From Kiritimatiellia bacterium (lineage in GTDB: Bacteria; Verrucomicrobiota; Kiritimatiellia; UBA8416; JABMPJ01): a stretch of 6,105 bases of DNA. The notes under the pieces are model-generated. The model made no database searches and had not been told where the DNA came from. It worked only from the letters and a program-made list of their open reading frames with translations. A program made the translations under genes and the position numbers. Where the stretch lies: positions 1 through 6,105 of the forward strand of contig JAOZSS010000146.1 of the NCBI GenBank assembly GCA_029939545.1, read 5' to 3'. Shown here piece after piece: positions 5,528 through 6,105 of the stretch (the first letter of the stretch is position 1; each line of letters begins with the position of its first letter).

Positions 5528-6105
5528 ATGGACAAGTTGAAACTTGGCGATCTGGAGTTCTCGTCCCGGCTGTTGGTCGGGACGGGAAAATTCTCAGACG
5601 TGGAAACCATGGTGGCGGCGGTTAAGGCATCGGGCGCTGAAATCGTGACGGTTGCGCTGCGCCGCTTCAATGCCAACGAGGCGGAAGACGATCTGTTTGG
5701 ACCCCTATCGCAGCTCGACCGTGTGACCCTGATGCCGAACACCTCCGGCGCGCGCAACGCGAAGGAGGCCGTGCGGGCCGCGATGCTCGCACGCGAGCTG
5801 AGTGGGAGCAAACTGATCAAGGTTGAGATCCACCCCAACCCGCACCACCTGATGCCGGATCCGATCGAGACCTACGAAGCGGCCCAAACGCTGGCGGCGG
5901 AGGGGTTCGTGGTGATGCCCTACATGCCGGCCGACCCAGTGTTAGCCAAACGCCTCGAAGATGCGGGCTGCGCGTCGGTGATGCCGCTCGGATCGGCGAT
6001 CGGCAGCGGTCACGGGTTGAGCACACGCGAGCTGGTGGAGCTGATCATCCGCGACAGCGGCATCCCGGTGATTGTGGATGCCGGCCTGCGCGCACCGTCG
6101 GAGGC
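5528..6105 (+). CDS. thiG: thiazole synthase ThiG, 3' end beyond window
   Basis: Cytoplasmic TIM-barrel enzyme that forms the thiazole phosphate of thiamine from 1-deoxy-D-xylulose 5-phosphate, dehydroglycine and the sulfur of ThiS thiocarboxylate. The window shows the first 192 codons; most family members are about 255-265 aa, so roughly three quarters is visible. Hallmarks are SRLLVGTGKF (13-22), IVTVALRRFN (39-48), LIKVEI with K98 (Schiff-base lysine) and E100, LMPDP (108-112), VMPLGSAIGSGHGL (151-164) and IVDAG with D184. These match B. subtilis K96, E98 and D182 at a constant offset of 2. HPNPHHLMPDP replaces the more usual IPDPKYLLPDP. ATG 5528 has AAAGG (5515-5519) eight bases upstream. 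It lies 147 bp after thiS, on the same strand, with the repeat element between. No frameshift is seen. Confidence 0.95.
   Translation, partial: MDKLKLGDLEFSSRLLVGTGKFSDVETMVAAVKASGAEIVTVALRRFNANEAEDDLFGPLSQLDRVTLMPNTSGARNAKEAVRAAMLARELSGSKLIKVEIHPNPHHLMPDPIETYEAAQTLAAEGFVVMPYMPADPVLAKRLEDAGCASVMPLGSAIGSGHGLSTRELVELIIRDSGIPVIVDAGLRAPSE

Noticed and set aside
5212..5838. 208-codon minus-strand frame over thiS, the repeat and thiG
   Set aside because: Antisense to two clear genes and passes through the inverted repeat.

Overview
The window looks like moderately GC-rich chromosomal DNA from a free-living bacterium. L-fucose metabolism, an exported TIM-barrel protein, a tiny lysine-rich protein and an intergenic inverted repeat built of 'ACAGGAT'-type 9-mers fit an environmental carbohydrate degrader. 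The PVC superphylum (Verrucomicrobia, Kiritimatiellae, Lentisphaerae or Planctomycetes) is my best guess. It is inferred from overall impression, not from a marker gene.

Layout. (1) 1-165: fucI leader, with a small inverted repeat and a G-rich tract. (2) 166-1956 (+): complete fucI, L-fucose isomerase. (3) 1967-2019: strong hairpin with T-rich flanks on both sides, probably a bidirectional terminator. (4) 2063-2170 (-): a 35-codon, very basic small protein with a strong Shine-Dalgarno sequence. (5) 2366-3826 (-): a secreted TIM-barrel protein resembling glycoside hydrolases, of unknown specificity. (6) 3827-4092: divergent intergenic region with a repeated motif and a candidate promoter for the next operon. 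(7) 4093-5172 (+): mnmA, tRNA 2-thiouridylase of the CxxC type. (8) 5180-5380 (+): thiS, the thiamine sulfur carrier, 7 nt after mnmA. (9) 5394-5498: an inverted-repeat element with three 9-bp units per arm. (10) 5528-6105 (+): thiG, thiazole synthase, cut off by the window end.

How the genes work together. The right half is a sulfur-transfer cluster. MnmA puts sulfur into tRNA wobble uridine, while ThiS and ThiG put sulfur into the thiazole of thiamine; in well-studied bacteria both routes draw on cysteine-desulfurase persulfide. The left half is carbohydrate-related: FucI starts cytoplasmic L-fucose breakdown, and the convergent exported protein might act on an extracellular polysaccharide, though this link rests only on fold impression and proximity. 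The least expected items are the tiny lysine-rich gene, the repeat between thiS and thiG, and the short motif shared by two intergenic regions.
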